Made by a program: the position numbers and the translations under genes. Below, piece by piece: positions 1 through 12,824 of a DNA stretch of 64,000 bases. The stretch's first letter is position 1. Each line of letters opens with the position of its first letter. The stretch is from Corticium candelabrum (Eukaryota > Porifera > Homoscleromorpha > Homosclerophorida > Plakinidae). The notes beneath the pieces are model-generated. The model made no database searches. It saw only the letters and a list, made by a program, of their open reading frames with translations, and was not told where the DNA came from. The stretch covers positions 4,735,420-4,799,419 of the forward strand of contig NC_085102.1 of NCBI RefSeq assembly GCF_963422355.1. Direction: 5' to 3'.

Positions 1-292
1 TCAAGATGACTTCGAAGGTACATCCCCATTCAGTAGCGACTCTCCCCTCCCCCCAGGGGCACCAACCACCGACAACCCGACAAAATCCCACCGTCCACCT
101 CGCGTCAACCTACCACCGGCTCCTTCCAGACAATGCAAACCCGAGTTACAATCCAAGATAACTAATTTATTGAAAAAGCAAAGACAGAGAAACATACGAC
201 TGAACGAGAGCGTACAGAAACGGAAAGACTTCCACAATCCAAGTTTTTATGAAAAACTCGTCAGTCAGGCTGTCGAGGTCATTTTTCTGCCT
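1..292 (+). pseudogene. SAP30BP-like: SAP30BP-like exon 2, copy 1, core deleted
   Basis: The reading frame beginning DDFEGTSPFSS runs through NLPPAPSRQCKPELQSKIT and QKRKDFHNPSFYEKL to a GTAAGT donor after position 292. SAP30BP (HCNGP), a nuclear transcription and splicing-associated protein, has the corresponding 'IPPEPPGRCSNHLQDKIQ' and 'RKKEFRNPSIYEKLI' segments. The exon starts left of the window. Compared with 6684-7208, about 200 bp coding for the 'LDELG...' to 'VDFVSGSALKR' segment is missing, in frame. The same deletion occurs at 45835-46164 and 27950-28279, so it predates those duplications. The gene is probably nonfunctional without the core, but the frame is open. Confidence 0.75.
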
Positions 293-1050
293 GTAAGTTT
301 GTTTGTCCGTCTGTCTGAACATATGCCTGATGATCACTACGTGGATGGTGGACAAACATCTCTAGACTCTATACAATATAGATTGGCTTTTGTGGTCTGT
401 TAAACAGCCTTAGTTTGGACTGTATAGAAAAATTGTATCCAAGTTAAGATCCTCTTACATTAGATCTGCAAGACAATCCCTCATATGTTTTTCGCAATCT
501 GGTGCAACAAACATTCCACTGTTTGAGTCAAGTTTACTAACTGTAACGATGACTTCCTTTGTTTCTTTCTTTCTGTCTTTTGTTTACACACTGTTAGTTG
601 TGTACTTATATACCATCTATAAATATTTTTAATTTTTTATAATTAATGTCTGGTGGTTGAAGTAGGTTTGCACCATACTGTTGTTCTATGGAGGAAACGG
701 CCACGTGCTGTTGCAGATTGGAAAATATAAAACAGCTTGTCTGTTCATCCATCCATCCATCTGTCTGTAAATATTATGTCCATCTGTCTGTATGTATGCA
801 TGTGCCATGTATGTCTGTATGTCTGTCTGTCTGTATATATGTATGTCCATCCATCTGTCTCCATACATATATTTTCCATTTAAATCAAACGTTTACATCA
901 TGAGCAACCTAACACTAACACAACAAGACCATTACTGTCCTAAAGCATACAAACTACACTGAGCACAATACATTTCGACGTTCTAACTCGCTATGCTAAT
1001 GAGTTTGTCCAAGACGACTTTTGCATTGCAACGTTGTAGTGTCACTGAAA
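293..1050. other. Conserved intron/flank of the SAP30BP-like copies
   Basis: No gene is seen. The stretch is shared with 46165-46925 (+) and, inverted, with 5' flanks of the copies near 6.2-6.7, 26.6-27.9 and 36.6-38.0 kb. It contains a (GTCT/GTAT)n run at about 745-860 and AT-rich stretches. Confidence 0.7.
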
Positions 1051-1054
1051 TGAT

Positions 1055-1515
1055 TGATCACCACTTGTTCTTGAAGTCGGTCTCATTTCGTTTTCCTTCA
1101 TCATCTCTTGCACTCTTTGCCAGCTTGTTTGCCCCAACGGCCAAAATGTTGGAAAACAAGAGGAATGACCAATGGGCAGGTCCTTCTGGCAGCAGCTCAG
1201 AATTATACTTTGCCTCTTTCTTCTCCCGTTTCATTGCTGCTACTCCTTCTTCTCTGGAGGCTGCCTTCACTGAGTCCAAACACCATGGATGAGCCAATGA
1301 CACATCTAATTCAATGTCTGCACCTAAATCTGGGTTATAAACGAGGATGTCCGACCTCTTGTCACTGTTGACATACCGGTATTGTGGCTCTGGTTTGTGT
1401 GGCAAGTTGAGTTGAGAAAGGCAGTTAGACCATGCTGACACAATTGAGTTGTGAGTGTGCACTGGACCACCGCCAGTCTTACAAGTGATTAGATGGTATC
1501 CTTGGATGTCCACTT
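1055..1515 (-). mobile_element. LINE 3' fragment with probable restriction-like endonuclease tail (R1)
   Basis: The minus strand encodes a segment with CKTGGGPVHTHNSIVSAWS, then YRYVNSDKRSDILVYNPD, then IELDVSLAHPW and a basic Lys/Glu stretch. The same block is a common C-terminal tail of reverse-transcriptase proteins in invertebrate genomes. The Asp...Glu-X-Asp pattern around DILVY and ELDVS resembles a PD-(D/E)XK restriction-like endonuclease fold; that assignment is an inference. Only the end of the ORF is present, so the copy is dead on arrival. Other copies lie at 5640-6100 (+), 26100-26570 (+), 36035-36560 (+) and 46925-47400 (-). Confidence 0.6.
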
Positions 1516-1639
1516 CCTTTCCACAATCACAACTGCTCGATGTCTGTCTGTAAATACATGTATGTCCGTCTGTCTGTGTGTCTGTCTGTCTGTCTGTCCG
1601 TCAATACAGCTGCTTAAATATCAGAATGAAGAGGGAAGA

Positions 1640-1850
1640 AAACCATACACTATTCACTCCTGTCCCGACCTAACCGGTTCAGGAGGAAGAAGGAAGGAAA
1701 CTATACACTATACACTTCTGTCCCGACCTAACCGATTCAGGAGAAAGGAAAAACTATAATCTACACACTCCTGCCCTGACCTAACCGGTTCAGGAGAAAG
1801 GAAAAACTATAAACTACGCACTCCCGCCCGACCTAACCGATAAGGGAGAG
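1640..1850. repeat. ~57-bp tandem repeat beside Helitron
   Basis: About four imperfect units contain the core 'cctaaccggttcaggag' followed by a purine-rich stretch and 'actataaactac'. The repeat abuts the 3' end of the Helitron reading frame and is repeated at 47518-47728. Confidence 0.75.
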
Positions 1851-4036
1851 AAGGACGACCTTGCCAATGAACCAACCGGTTCAGACATGCCTTCACTCTT
1901 GCTGGCATATTTGGTCATGTACTTAGACACCATTTCTGCATTGACACACACCTGCATGTCAACATTAGCCCGCCAGCCTGTCAATTGAGCCCGGTTATGC
2001 CCATTAATGCGAGAATCATTTCGCCGCGTAACAAGCTCTGGCTGCTTGTCTTGTAGTTCAAAATGTGTTCTACTTGACAAGACTTTGGGAAACTTAAAAC
2101 GGCACTGTAGCTCGTTTTCACTGCCATGATCGTTGTCCCCTGCTAGGGCAGAGGTCCTCTTACGTTTAGCGCGGCAAAGACAGTAAGCCGTTGAGCATTT
2201 TGTATGCCTCTGCACATTGGCTATTAGTTCAGCATAATCCTGCTCTTCGTCGGTCACATCTCCATGTCGTTTGTGACAGGGGTGCATTTCTGCTCGAGGC
2301 ATGTGACCCTCCCCCCCCGTTTCATTCAACGTGGGATTCCACGTAGTTACCAGGGCATCAGCAAAGTCATACACCTCCTGTGCAATGTCCTCTGCCCTTC
2401 TCATTTGTTCGCTAGTGGCTTCGGCTTCGCCCGACTCGGATGCACTGTGCATGCATGCCCACTCTGAACTTATCTTATCAGAATGTGGAGCATCGGCCAG
2501 CCATGCCACACCATGCAAATGAGAACTCCCTCTGTGCTGATACTCAATGCGTGCCCAGAAATCTACAGCACCAAGACTGTTTTGCAAAAAGTATCGCATA
2601 AATTTTTCTGCTCTGTGCAAAAAGAACCAATCGGTCAAATGAGGATTTTGAATGACCGCCTTTATGCTTTCACTGGGCTTGTCTTGGTTAGTGTTTGGCC
2701 GATAGTGACGCATCAAATCCTGAAGCTCTGGCCATTGAGTATCAGCAGCACTAAGCGTAAAGAATATACTTGGCATGCCTAGTGCCTCTTGCATGGCCGC
2801 TAGGTTTAGTCTTTGAGTACACCAGTACTGTCTAGTTCCATGCAAAGAACTACTAAACCTCATTACTCGAGATGCAAACGAAGTGTCACCTCGATTAACC
2901 ATCTCCTTCGGTTCTTCCACGCTCAGATGGTTTTCACCAATTCTCTGTTTGACAAACACACGGCCTGTCTCGAGAGCTCGCCATCTCATCATGGTGTTCA
3001 GTGCAAAGTAACGAAATCTGGGATGCTGCGCAAACCGTCCGTCACGATAGCGAATGAGATGCTTCGAGTACTGACCGAGCGTTAGCCGTCGCTGTCTCGG
3101 CGCCAGATACTCACCGGCACCCGTCGGAAACAGAGTAGGAAACGCTCTGCTCCAGTAACCTTCCGAATTAAACTCGTCGATCAACTGATTGGTAATAGCG
3201 GGCCAATCGACGACAGTAGCCATCGCCTGATCATTCTTTACAATCTGATCAGATACGACCGACTGCGCATGCGCGACACGTGCACTACACGTACGGGCAC
3301 TACACGTACGGGCACCTTCGTTCACCGAATCGCGAATGATATCGTTCTCACACTTACGCGTACCTAGCCGAGGAAGCACTGTTCGCTGCAGTGGTAAGTC
3401 CTCATCATCAGACGAGCCTTCTTGCTGAGATTGCTCTTCTACGTTAGCGTCATCCTCTGAGTCTAGTCTGGCTAGGTCATCGCCCTCAATCACTTGCAAG
3501 TCGGACGACGTACCGTCTTCTGGCAACTCGTCTACGACGTCGTAGTCTATCGTTACGTTAGAATAGTAACGATTATTGCGTATGAGCCAACGAAGAGCTT
3601 CCAATACTACAGCACGTCTGACGCGCAAATCTCGATGACCACCAGACTTACCCTTTCGCCTGATGACGACCACACCTACCGACCGCCCAGTACGTGGCAA
3701 CGCGGTAGCTACAGACTGAACGTCTTGCGGTAGACAGATAACGTGCCCTTTGTATCCGTACTGACCGTACGGTAAAATGTAGGTCTGCATCATCGGCATG
3801 ATCTGAGCGATGAGCATTTCTTCTTTAACCGACAACCGAGCGAGACATTCTGGTACCGGCCCCGGTATCGCGTTGTTCTCGATAGAGAACAATTTAGGAA
3901 GGCCCTTGTCTCTCTGGCAACGATTACATATAGACAACTCACCTTGTACGCAAACTTTCATCGAAGGCCACGCCTCACGACAAACGTCACATTCCGAGAA
4001 ATGCAACGTAGAAATTTCGCGATGAAAGCGAACCAA
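1814..4036 (-). mobile_element. Helitron Rep domain ORF, copy 1 (truncated)
   Basis: An open 740-codon frame encodes a Helitron replication initiator. N-terminal CxxC pairs (SECDVC, ICNRC) form a zinc ribbon. These are followed by a DUF6570-like block with AIPGPVPECLARLSVKEEML and ILPYGQYGYKGHVICLPQDV. The Helitron_like_N region follows, with HRGSSHLHGVAWL supplying the HUH-type His pair and SKYMTKYASKSE the paired tyrosines. The enzyme nicks and joins DNA during rolling-circle transposition. The Pif1-like helicase half is absent: the frame ends in the ~57-bp tandem repeat. The N-terminal repeat region seen at 50100-50650 is missing here because the copy is cut at the (CA)n array at 4267. This copy has the better frame of the two. 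Confidence 0.85.
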
Positions 4037-4262
4037 ATTTGCTTGTACTTTCTGCTTGAAGGCGTTCGTGTTCCAACTACGCCAAGAAGAGTCTGCTTTT
4101 GTACCGATACCGGCGATAGCATCAGTACACGGTACCGCGGCTGTGCTATCGCGTCTGCGCTTGCGATTGTGACGTGCAATGTCACGACTTCAACGAACTT
4201 CTGTTTGCTCGTGCGATTCACAAACGCGATTGTTTGCCTTGCTAGCGGCATCTTGCTTTAGT

Positions 4263-5255
<993 letters not shown>

Positions 5256-5344
<89 letters not shown>
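5256..5344. repeat. (CA)n microsatellite
   Basis: The CA array contains interspersed 'caaaca' and 'cacgca' variants. It sits at the same point as the arrays at 25568-25660 and 35690-35776, between the two LINE types. Confidence 0.95.
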
Positions 5345-5348
<4 letters not shown>

Positions 5349-5639
5349 ATTTGTATGGTTTTTTGTGACTTGTGGATCTGTGAGATTTGATTTCTTGCCA
5401 GTCACATGATATGTGGATTAGATGCCAATGAAATCTCATCTTGCAGGAGACACCAAGAGCTAAGTCTGACTCGCGATCATGTATGACAGACAGCTGTTGG
5501 AATGTTAATTCTTATTGCATTGGGCTGATATTTAAAGCAGCTGTATTAACAGGCAGACAGATGGACGATTGGACGGACAGACAGACACACAGACAGACAG
5601 ACATTGAGCAGTTGTGACTGTGGCAAGGAACTGGACATC
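5345..5639. other. Spacer between LINE fragments
   Basis: No gene is seen. The spacer is shared with 25660-26100 and 35777-36030 and ends in a short (GACA)n run at about 5555-5605. Confidence 0.6.
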
Positions 5640-6100
5640 CAAGGTTACCATCTAATCACTTGAGACTGGGGGGTGGGGGTCCAGTGCACACTCACAACTC
5701 AATTGTGTCAGCATGGTCCAACTGCCTTTCTCAACTCAACTTGTCGCACAAACTAGAGCCACAATACCGGTATGTCAAGAGGTCGGACATCCTCATTTAT
5801 GACCCAGATTCAGGTGCAGACATTGAATTAGATGTGTCGTTGGCTCATCCATGGTGTTTGGACTCAGTGAAGGCAGCCTGCAGAGAAGGACTAGAAGCAA
5901 TGAAACGGGAGGAGAAGAAAGGGGGAAAGTATAATTTTTAGCTGCTGCCAGAAGGGTCCTGCCCATTGGTCATTTCTCTTGTTTTCCAAAATTTTGACCG
6001 TTGGGGTGAACAAGCTGGCAAAGAGTGCAAGAGATGATGAAGGAAAACGAAATGAGACCGACCTCAAGACCAAGTGGTGATAAATCATTTCAGTGACACT
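5640..6100 (+). mobile_element. LINE 3' fragment with RLE-like tail (R2)
   Basis: This is the same protein block as 1055-1515, on the plus strand: PVHTHNSIVSAWSNCLSQLN, then RSDILIYDPDSGADIELDV. A 9-bp segment present in sister copies (VNSDKRSD) is shortened to VKRSD here. The frame is open to about 5940 and then stops. Confidence 0.6.
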
Positions 6101-6683
6101 ACAACGTTACAATGCAAAAGTCGTCTTGGACAAACTCATTAGCATATCGAGATTAGAACGTCGAAATGTATTGTACTCAGTATAGTTTGTATGCTTTAGG
6201 ACAGTAATGGTCTTGTTGTGTTAGTGTTAGGTTGCTCATTATGTAAACGTTTGATTTAGAAAACATACATATATACATATATGCCTCCATAGAACAACAG
6301 TATGGTGCAAACCTACTGCAACCACCAGACACTAATTATAAAAAATTAAAAATATTTATAGATGGTATATAAGTACACAACTAACAGTGTGTAAACAAAA
6401 GACAGAAAGAAAGAAAAGGGAAGTCATCGTTACAGTTAGTAAACTTGACTCAAACAGTGGAATGTTTGTTGCACCAGATTGTGAAAAACATATGAGAGAT
6501 TGTCTTGCAGATCTAATGTAAGAGGATCTTAACTTGGATGCAATTTTTCTATACAGTCCAAATTAAGGCTGTTTAACAGACCACAAAAGCCAATCTATAT
6601 TGTATACAGTCTAGAGATGTTTGTCCACCATCCACGTAGTGATCATCAGGCATATGTTCAGACAGACGGACAAACAAACTTAC
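6100..6683. other. SAP30BP-like downstream intron or flank
   Basis: No coding signal is seen. The stretch is the reverse complement of the conserved block at 293-1050, including the 'taattataaaaaattaaaaatatttataga' type AT-rich tract. Confidence 0.6.
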
Positions 6684-7814
6684 ACACAGACAAACGAGCT
6701 CGACAGCTGGAGCAACTGCCGGCCGTTTCAACGCTGATCCGCTCACAAAATCCACTTGCGTTCTCTTGGCCTTCTCTCTTTCTTGTCCTACTGCTCCTTC
6801 TGCCAGTGTCCTAGAGCATCAAATAACATTCCCAACCCCAATTTGTCTCGTCAAAGGTGCGATGCTCAAAATTCAAGCCTAACTCGTCGAGTCCAAGGAA
6901 AGCAATGAGTTTTTCATAAAAAATTGGATTGCGAAAGTCTTTCCGCTTCTGTACGCTCTCGTTCAGTCGTATGTTTCTCTGTCTTTGATTTTTCAATAAA
7001 TTAGTTATCTTGGATTCCAACTCGGGTTTGCATTGTCTGGAAGGAGCCGGTGGTTGGTTGACGCGAGGTGGACGGTGGGATTTTGTCGGGTGGTCGGTGG
7101 TTGGTGCCCCTGGGGGGAGGGGAGAGTCGCTACTGAACGGGGATGTACTGTACCTTCAATGTCATCTTGAAGTGGATAGAGAATGTGACTTGTGGGATGG
7201 TCGTTGGACTACAGAAAAACTTGTTGGTGTTACACAATGTGAAATGCAGAGTTTGAGAAGGTTTGACTTGTATGTCTCGTTGTCTGTCCGTGCCATTGAT
7301 TTGCCAGCTTCCTGTCTGTCTGTCTGTCCTGCCCATCATTTGTAGTGTTCAAGTGTATTATCTAGTCTGGCTATCACAAATAAATTTAATTAAAAAAATT
7401 AATATAAATAAAATTAAAAAAAATAAAATTAGCAACTAGACTAACAAAAAATATTAATTTATTTTATTAATAATATTGTAAATAAATATTTAATTAAATT
7501 TGCATATTTATTTTAAAATCAACTCACCACTCTTCCCGCCATTTCATCTTCACTCTCACTGCCTGAGTCATCGCCCTCCCGCGCGTAAGAGACCAATGAC
7601 ACAACGGGAGCCGCCTGTATCCGGGTCCTTACAAGCACATTCCTCAGCAATGACATCGAAGCGCTCGAACTGAGTTGGAACTGCACGAGACGAGAGAATC
7701 GGACTCACGCTGGCCGACGTGATTTTTTTTGAAATTGTCTGGTTCGCTGTCGTCACTGATTTTTGTCTTCAAGTTCGCGTCCTCCTCGTCTGAGTCGCCG
7801 TGATAAGTCACAAG
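6684..7814 (-). pseudogene. SAP30BP-like: SAP30BP-like gene, copy 2 (core retained, broken)
   Basis: Two exons are visible: 7528-7814, encoding LVTYHGDSDEEDAN..., and 6684-7208, encoding the PSRQCKPELESKITNLL and RKDFRNPIFYEKLIAFLG parts, then LDELG and the basic VDFVSGSALKR segment. The intron between them is AT-rich with a GTGAGT donor. This is one of two copies that keep the conserved core (the other is 38051-38212). It is broken by an extra 5 bp near 7150, a 1-bp loss near 6825, a stop in the Lys-rich segment and a frameshift in exon 1 near 7725. The SAP30BP assignment rests on the order of acidic N-terminus, IPP-like motif, RKDFRNPxxYEKLI and the FVSG motif. Confidence 0.75.
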
Positions 7815-7879
7815 CTGGATGAGACATCTGGATAGACGAAGAGTCATTTACAAACTACATTCAGTTCGTCACAATCCAA

Positions 7880-8310
7880 ACTCACACTCAGACAGACAGA
7901 CTCACTCAAATCGACAGACACAGACAGACACACAGATATACAAATACACAGACAGAAAAACATACAGACAAACATACTCACACTCAAAAGGACAGACACA
8001 TTGACAGACAGACAGACTCAGATGGACAGACACACTAACAGACAGACACAGACAGACAGACTCACAGACAGACAGACTCACACACAGACAGACAAACACA
8101 CAGACAGACACAATAAGATGGACAGACACTGACAAACACACAGACGGACAGACTCACACTCAAATGGACATACAAATAGACAGACACACAGACAGACAAA
8201 CACACAAGAGACAGATTCACACTCAGATGGACAGACATGTAGACAGACACACAGAAAGACACAGTCACACTCAGATGGACAGACACATAGACAGACACAC
8301 AAACAAACAC
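7880..8310. repeat. (GACA)n-rich array
   Basis: The array is a degenerate mix of gacagaca, cacacaga and 'tcacactcagatggacagaca' units. Homologous arrays lie at 28980-29390, 38210-38975, 44830-45150 (inverted) and 51610-51780. Confidence 0.9.
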
Positions 8311-8818
8311 CTCTGAAAACATCACAGCTTTGCTTTGCTGTGCTACATGAGTTGTAACAAACTCACTGACCAAAACGAGTGACCAACACAAAAACAGTCA
8401 AACAGACCAACAGTAAACTACACTGTCACAGTAAGTACTTTGACTCCTGAGACCACACCGGTGGTTGAAACACTAAAATCCAAGTATGCAATCATCTCTG
8501 GTGTTGGTGCACGATAAAACTTGTCAAGCTTCCTCTTCTGTGGATCGTCCGTCTCAAGGATAGGTGGGAGAGACATCACGTCGAGTGTGCTGGTAGTCTC
8601 TTCTGTCCTCAGCAGTTTGAATTGTTAGAATGGCAACTGACTTGCTGACTTCGACGATCATTTTGACTGTTGGTAATGTCGTTGTGATGTTCAATGGAGA
8701 TAGAGGTCGCACGAGAACAGGAACGAGACCGACAAGAAGGCAGCCATAGAAAGCAACAACAAGCTCGATACCTAGAGGAGAGAGACAGTAGAATATAGAC
8801 ATGCTTTGTCTCATAAAT

Positions 8819-8898
<80 letters not shown>
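8819..8898. repeat. (CA)n microsatellite
   Basis: A pure CA array lies in a DIP2 intron just upstream (minus strand) of the exon at 8439-8771. Confidence 0.95.
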
Positions 8899-8904
<6 letters not shown>

Positions 8905-9129
8905 GACAAATGTCAAGCCCTCCCTGTCATTCGTGAATGACATCAACCTTAAGGTCAGTTGCGGAGATAGCTCCCCCTGCCTCTAGAGACAGGACCTCCA
9001 TGCGATACGTGGAGGCTTAGGGCCAGCGCTACAATCCACCTGGAGCTTGGCCAGAATCATGCAGGGGCACTGACTATGACACAGCTTTGGGACTGAACAC
9101 CAAGGCCCACATGTACCCGTCTGCTGCAC

Positions 9130-9299
9130 GATGATACTGCCAAGCCAGTGGTCATGTCCACCCCAGTCAATGACCAGGTACTCATTTATACTCCTGAGTC
9201 GAGAGAAGCAATTGTGTGTAAGTTTCCTGCTTAAGGAAATTATGCCATAGCTCGCCATCACTGTGACTTGAACCTGCAACCCTGCAAGGTCCCGGATGT

Positions 9300-9300
<1 letters not shown>
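9130..9300 (-). mobile_element. SINE fragment (S1), inserted in DIP2 intron
   Basis: The fragment shares 'tcatttatactcctgagtcg', 'cttaaggaaattatg' and 'aaggtcccggatgt' with the better copy at 63730-63937. The tRNA-like head is lost where it meets (CA)n at 9302. Confidence 0.65.

Positions 9301-9301
<1 letters not shown>

Positions 9302-9377
<76 letters not shown>
9302..9377. repeat. (CA)n microsatellite
   Basis: The array directly abuts the splice-donor side of the DIP2 GAVA exon and truncates the SINE head. Confidence 0.95.
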
Positions 9378-9379
<2 letters not shown>

Positions 9380-9559
9380 CACCAACCTGGAGGATCAAGA
9401 AGAGTTACGTGGTCTCCTGAGCTCAGGTTTGCTCTCTCCAAGCAAGCAGCTTCAATTCTCTCTGCTTTCTTCATCAACTGCATGCATAGTTCGCGCTACA
9501 GCACCCTAAGAGCAGGCATAATTCGTAGTTGTGAGCACACACATGCACATATAAACAAA

Positions 9560-9852
<293 letters not shown>

Positions 9853-10099
9853 TTTCATTCAGTAACGTAAAGAGTACATGATCTGGAGTCGTTTGTGCTC
9901 ACCAACGAAGCACCTCAGACAAAAACTGATATCTTCCTGCACCATCTGTCGTTAGCCATCGGTTCCATTGGCCTCCCTTCAGCCAATGCAGGCTTCACAC
10001 CCGTCACAATGTCCCCAATCATATGAGCAGCACCACTAACATCTAATAACACAAAACACATCATAACAACTGACATACACCAACTGCTGCCTCCATTCA

Positions 10100-10290
10100 T
10101 CCATCTGTCTGTCTTTCCATTTCTTTATCTGTCTGTCTATCTGTCTGTCTGTCCGTCAGTCCTTCTGTCTGTATGTCTGTCCATCAGTCTCTGTTTGTCT
10201 TTCTGTCTGTCTGTCTGTTCATCCTTCTGTCTGTCTGTCCGTCTATCCTTCTGTCTGTCTGTCCGTCCATCCATCTGTCTGTCTGTCAAT
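10100..10290. repeat. (GTCT)n array
   Basis: Tetranucleotide GTCT/GTCC repeats lie in the DIP2 intron. Homologous arrays flank the same exon at 30420-30560, 40130-40310 and 43420-43490. Confidence 0.9.
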
Positions 10291-10451
10291 ACATATATTT
10301 TCAAAGAACAACACTACTACATTCTAGTCTGGCCCAAACGGCCGACACCATAATTTAACTACGTGCGAATGAAGAATGTCCCAGTCTTGCCAACTTTCTG
10401 CTAATTACGCTAGCATTACACCTGTCTGTCTGTCCATCTGTCTGTCTGCCT

Positions 10452-10472
10452 GTCCAACCCTAACCCTAACCA
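10452..10472. repeat. Short telomere-like CCCTAA motif at a breakpoint
   Basis: The text 'ccctaaccctaacc' occurs exactly where DIP2 copy a loses most of the exon present at 54870-54949. It is only about two units long. Confidence 0.5.
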
Positions 10473-10794
10473 TTCGAAGCCAGCGGTTGAACCTATTACC
10501 AATCACAATCCATCCCAACGTCTCACAATCACTAAATCAGTACACATACCTTGTACGCGTTCGTTGACTTTCCAGCCAGACCCCAATAGCTTGTTCCCGT
10601 GTATTGTGAACTCAAGCAGAGCTCCCCGACTTCGTCCGTTTGGCACAAATAGTGAGGACCTTCCAGCTTCACTATGGCAACTTTTGCTGCAAGTGACATG
10701 GAAGGAGTTAGTATGGCTAGATATAGAAGAGACTAGAGAAGGTATTGAACATGCAATAAATGCAGATGGATTGTAACTGCACGACTTGACATGT

Positions 10795-10985
10795 AGACAA
10801 ACAGATAAACAGAGACAGACAAACAGTCAGACAGACAAGCAAACGGACGGACAGACAGACAAATACAGAGACAGACAGACATGAAATTGACAGAGACAGA
10901 CAAGCAAACGGACAGACAGACAAATAGACAAACATGCAGACAGACAGATAAACAGACAGATAGACAGACAGACAAGCAAACAAAC
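10795..10985. repeat. (GACA)n array
   Basis: The gacagaca-type array is expanded further in the sister copy at 55250-55520. Confidence 0.9.
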
Positions 10986-11285
10986 ATAAAGGCATCCGAA
11001 TAAAACATTATATTTTTTCATTCTTGCAAGCAACAAACCAATTACATCGATTACCTCCTGGAAGTACTGTGCCACAGTCTTGTAAAGTCAGAGACGACAT
11101 CGAGTTCTCCTCTTCTACTCGAACGACTCCATAACTGAGTCCTGTGATCGACATGATGCCACGACCAGTTGCTGTTGAGCCAGGCAGACCAGGTCTACAG
11201 AAACGGTCAATTAAAATGGAACACAAACGTAAGTATTCTTGTTCAGTAACATTGCATCACCTTACTCACCCTGTCTGTATCTTTG

Positions 11286-11316
<31 letters not shown>

Positions 11317-11429
11317 TCCAACTGTGGATAGTAATGTAATCATGTTTCAATATTTTTCGACTCTGTTATTCAGTAATAAATCATTAATTCCGCATTTGTC
11401 GTTTTATGACGTCACATTCTCGGGAGCCT

Positions 11430-12010
11430 AACTCGCCCCCTGAATAACTCGCCCCCTGAATAACTCGCCCCCTGAATAACTCGCCCCCTGAATAACTCGC
11501 CCCCTGAATAACTCGCCCCCTGAATAACTCGCCCCCTGAATAACTCGCCCCCTGAATAACTCGCCCCCTGAATAACTCGCCCCCTGAATAACTCGCCCCC
11601 TGAATAACTGCCCCCCTGAATAACTGCCCCCCCTGAATAACTGCCCCCTGAATAACTGGCCCCCTGAATAACTGGCCCCTGAATAACTGGCCCCCTGAAT
11701 AACTGGCCCCCTGAATAACTCGCCCCCTGAATAACTCGCCCCCTGAATAACTCGCCCCCTGAATAACTCGCCCCCTGAATAACTCGCCCCCTGAATAACT
11801 CGCCCCCTGAATAACTCGCCCCCTGAATAACTCGCCCCCTGAATAACTCGCCCCCTGAATAACTCGCCCCTGAATAACTCGCCCCTGAATAACTCGCCCC
11901 TGAATAACTCGCCCCTGAATAACTCGCCCCTGAATAACTCGCCCCTGAATAACTCGCCCCTGAATAACTCGCCCCTGAATAACTCGCCCCCCTGAATGAC
12001 GCGCCCCTGA
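11430..12010. repeat. 16-bp minisatellite, about 36 units
   Basis: The unit is 'ctgaataactcgcccc' with variants ending cgcccccc, gcccccc or ggcccc. Sub-blocks of identical variants form runs: first cgccccc, then a gcccc/ggcccc stretch at ~11610-11715, then cgccccc and finally cgcccc units. The minus strand is G-rich with a G-run per unit. The orthologous position in the sister DIP2 copy (about 56008-56025) has only the short text 'gggccacccttgattgac', so the array expanded in this copy alone. Confidence 0.95.
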
Positions 12011-12751
12011 ATGACAATCCCTGGGGATCCGCCACTGAAAAATCATCCACAGAAGAGACTGACCTGTACACGCGAGTTCTTGTTGAAAATTCGGCGCAGG
12101 TCAAACAGCTCGCACATTCCTCGCTTCCGGACTCAACAAACTTGATTCGAGTGGAAACTGTTGCCGCCACCTAAAAACATCAAAACTGTGAACGACTACA
12201 CACAATGACGACCGCCGTTTCGGCACGAAACGAAGTCGTAGAACGGTAGGACGACGCGCAGCACACGAATACGGCCGTCCACTCGTCGATTCTCGAGAAA
12301 CGCCTCCGTCAGTGAATTCACTCATCGCCCAGCGCGCCATGGCTATGCACCTACCAACGCCCTCGTTGCGACAATGATGCGCACAAGCGTCGTACCAGAT
12401 TGGTATGGCTCTAGTAGCTTTGCTTTCCTCTTTTCGTAGCCTTTCTGTGTGATATCGCCTGTAAAGAGGACACTGGATTGACTACTGTGTGAGGTATGTG
12501 TGTGATTTGCCTTCTTCGAGTTCAAGTTCGAGATCTGCGAGCTTCTGGTGGACTTCTGGGGGCAGGCTGGAGTAGTCCATGATATGGGCAACTGTTTGGC
12601 GTTGCCTGTTGGTCGTTAGTGCTTCGGTGTTCACTCGAAATCGGGGAGAAAAAATCATAGAAAAATACACCACAACTATACTAGAGGTGGAACCCGTAGC
12701 TATCATCCCGTTAGCCTCGTACCCAGGCCCTCTTGCGACGGCTCTGATCCC

Positions 12752-12824
12752 GCGAATTTTTTTTTTGGGCCCACTTTCTTTAGTACCCGGATAAACGTCC
12801 CGTATAAGCTGTTATCTGCACGTG
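12752..12824 (+). repeat. Left terminal inverted repeat of the MULE-like element
   Basis: It begins GCGAAT plus ten T's and continues through 'AGTACCCGGATAAACGTCCC' to 'CTGCACGTG'. It is preceded by the target duplication CTGATCCC. Confidence 0.9.

Noticed and set aside
10452-10472. Telomere
   Set aside because: Only about two CCCTAA units are present.
11384-12170. Overlapping 220- and 252-codon minus-strand frames with GASYSG repeats
   Set aside because: The 16-bp minisatellite lacks stops in these frames; the periodic protein is an artefact.
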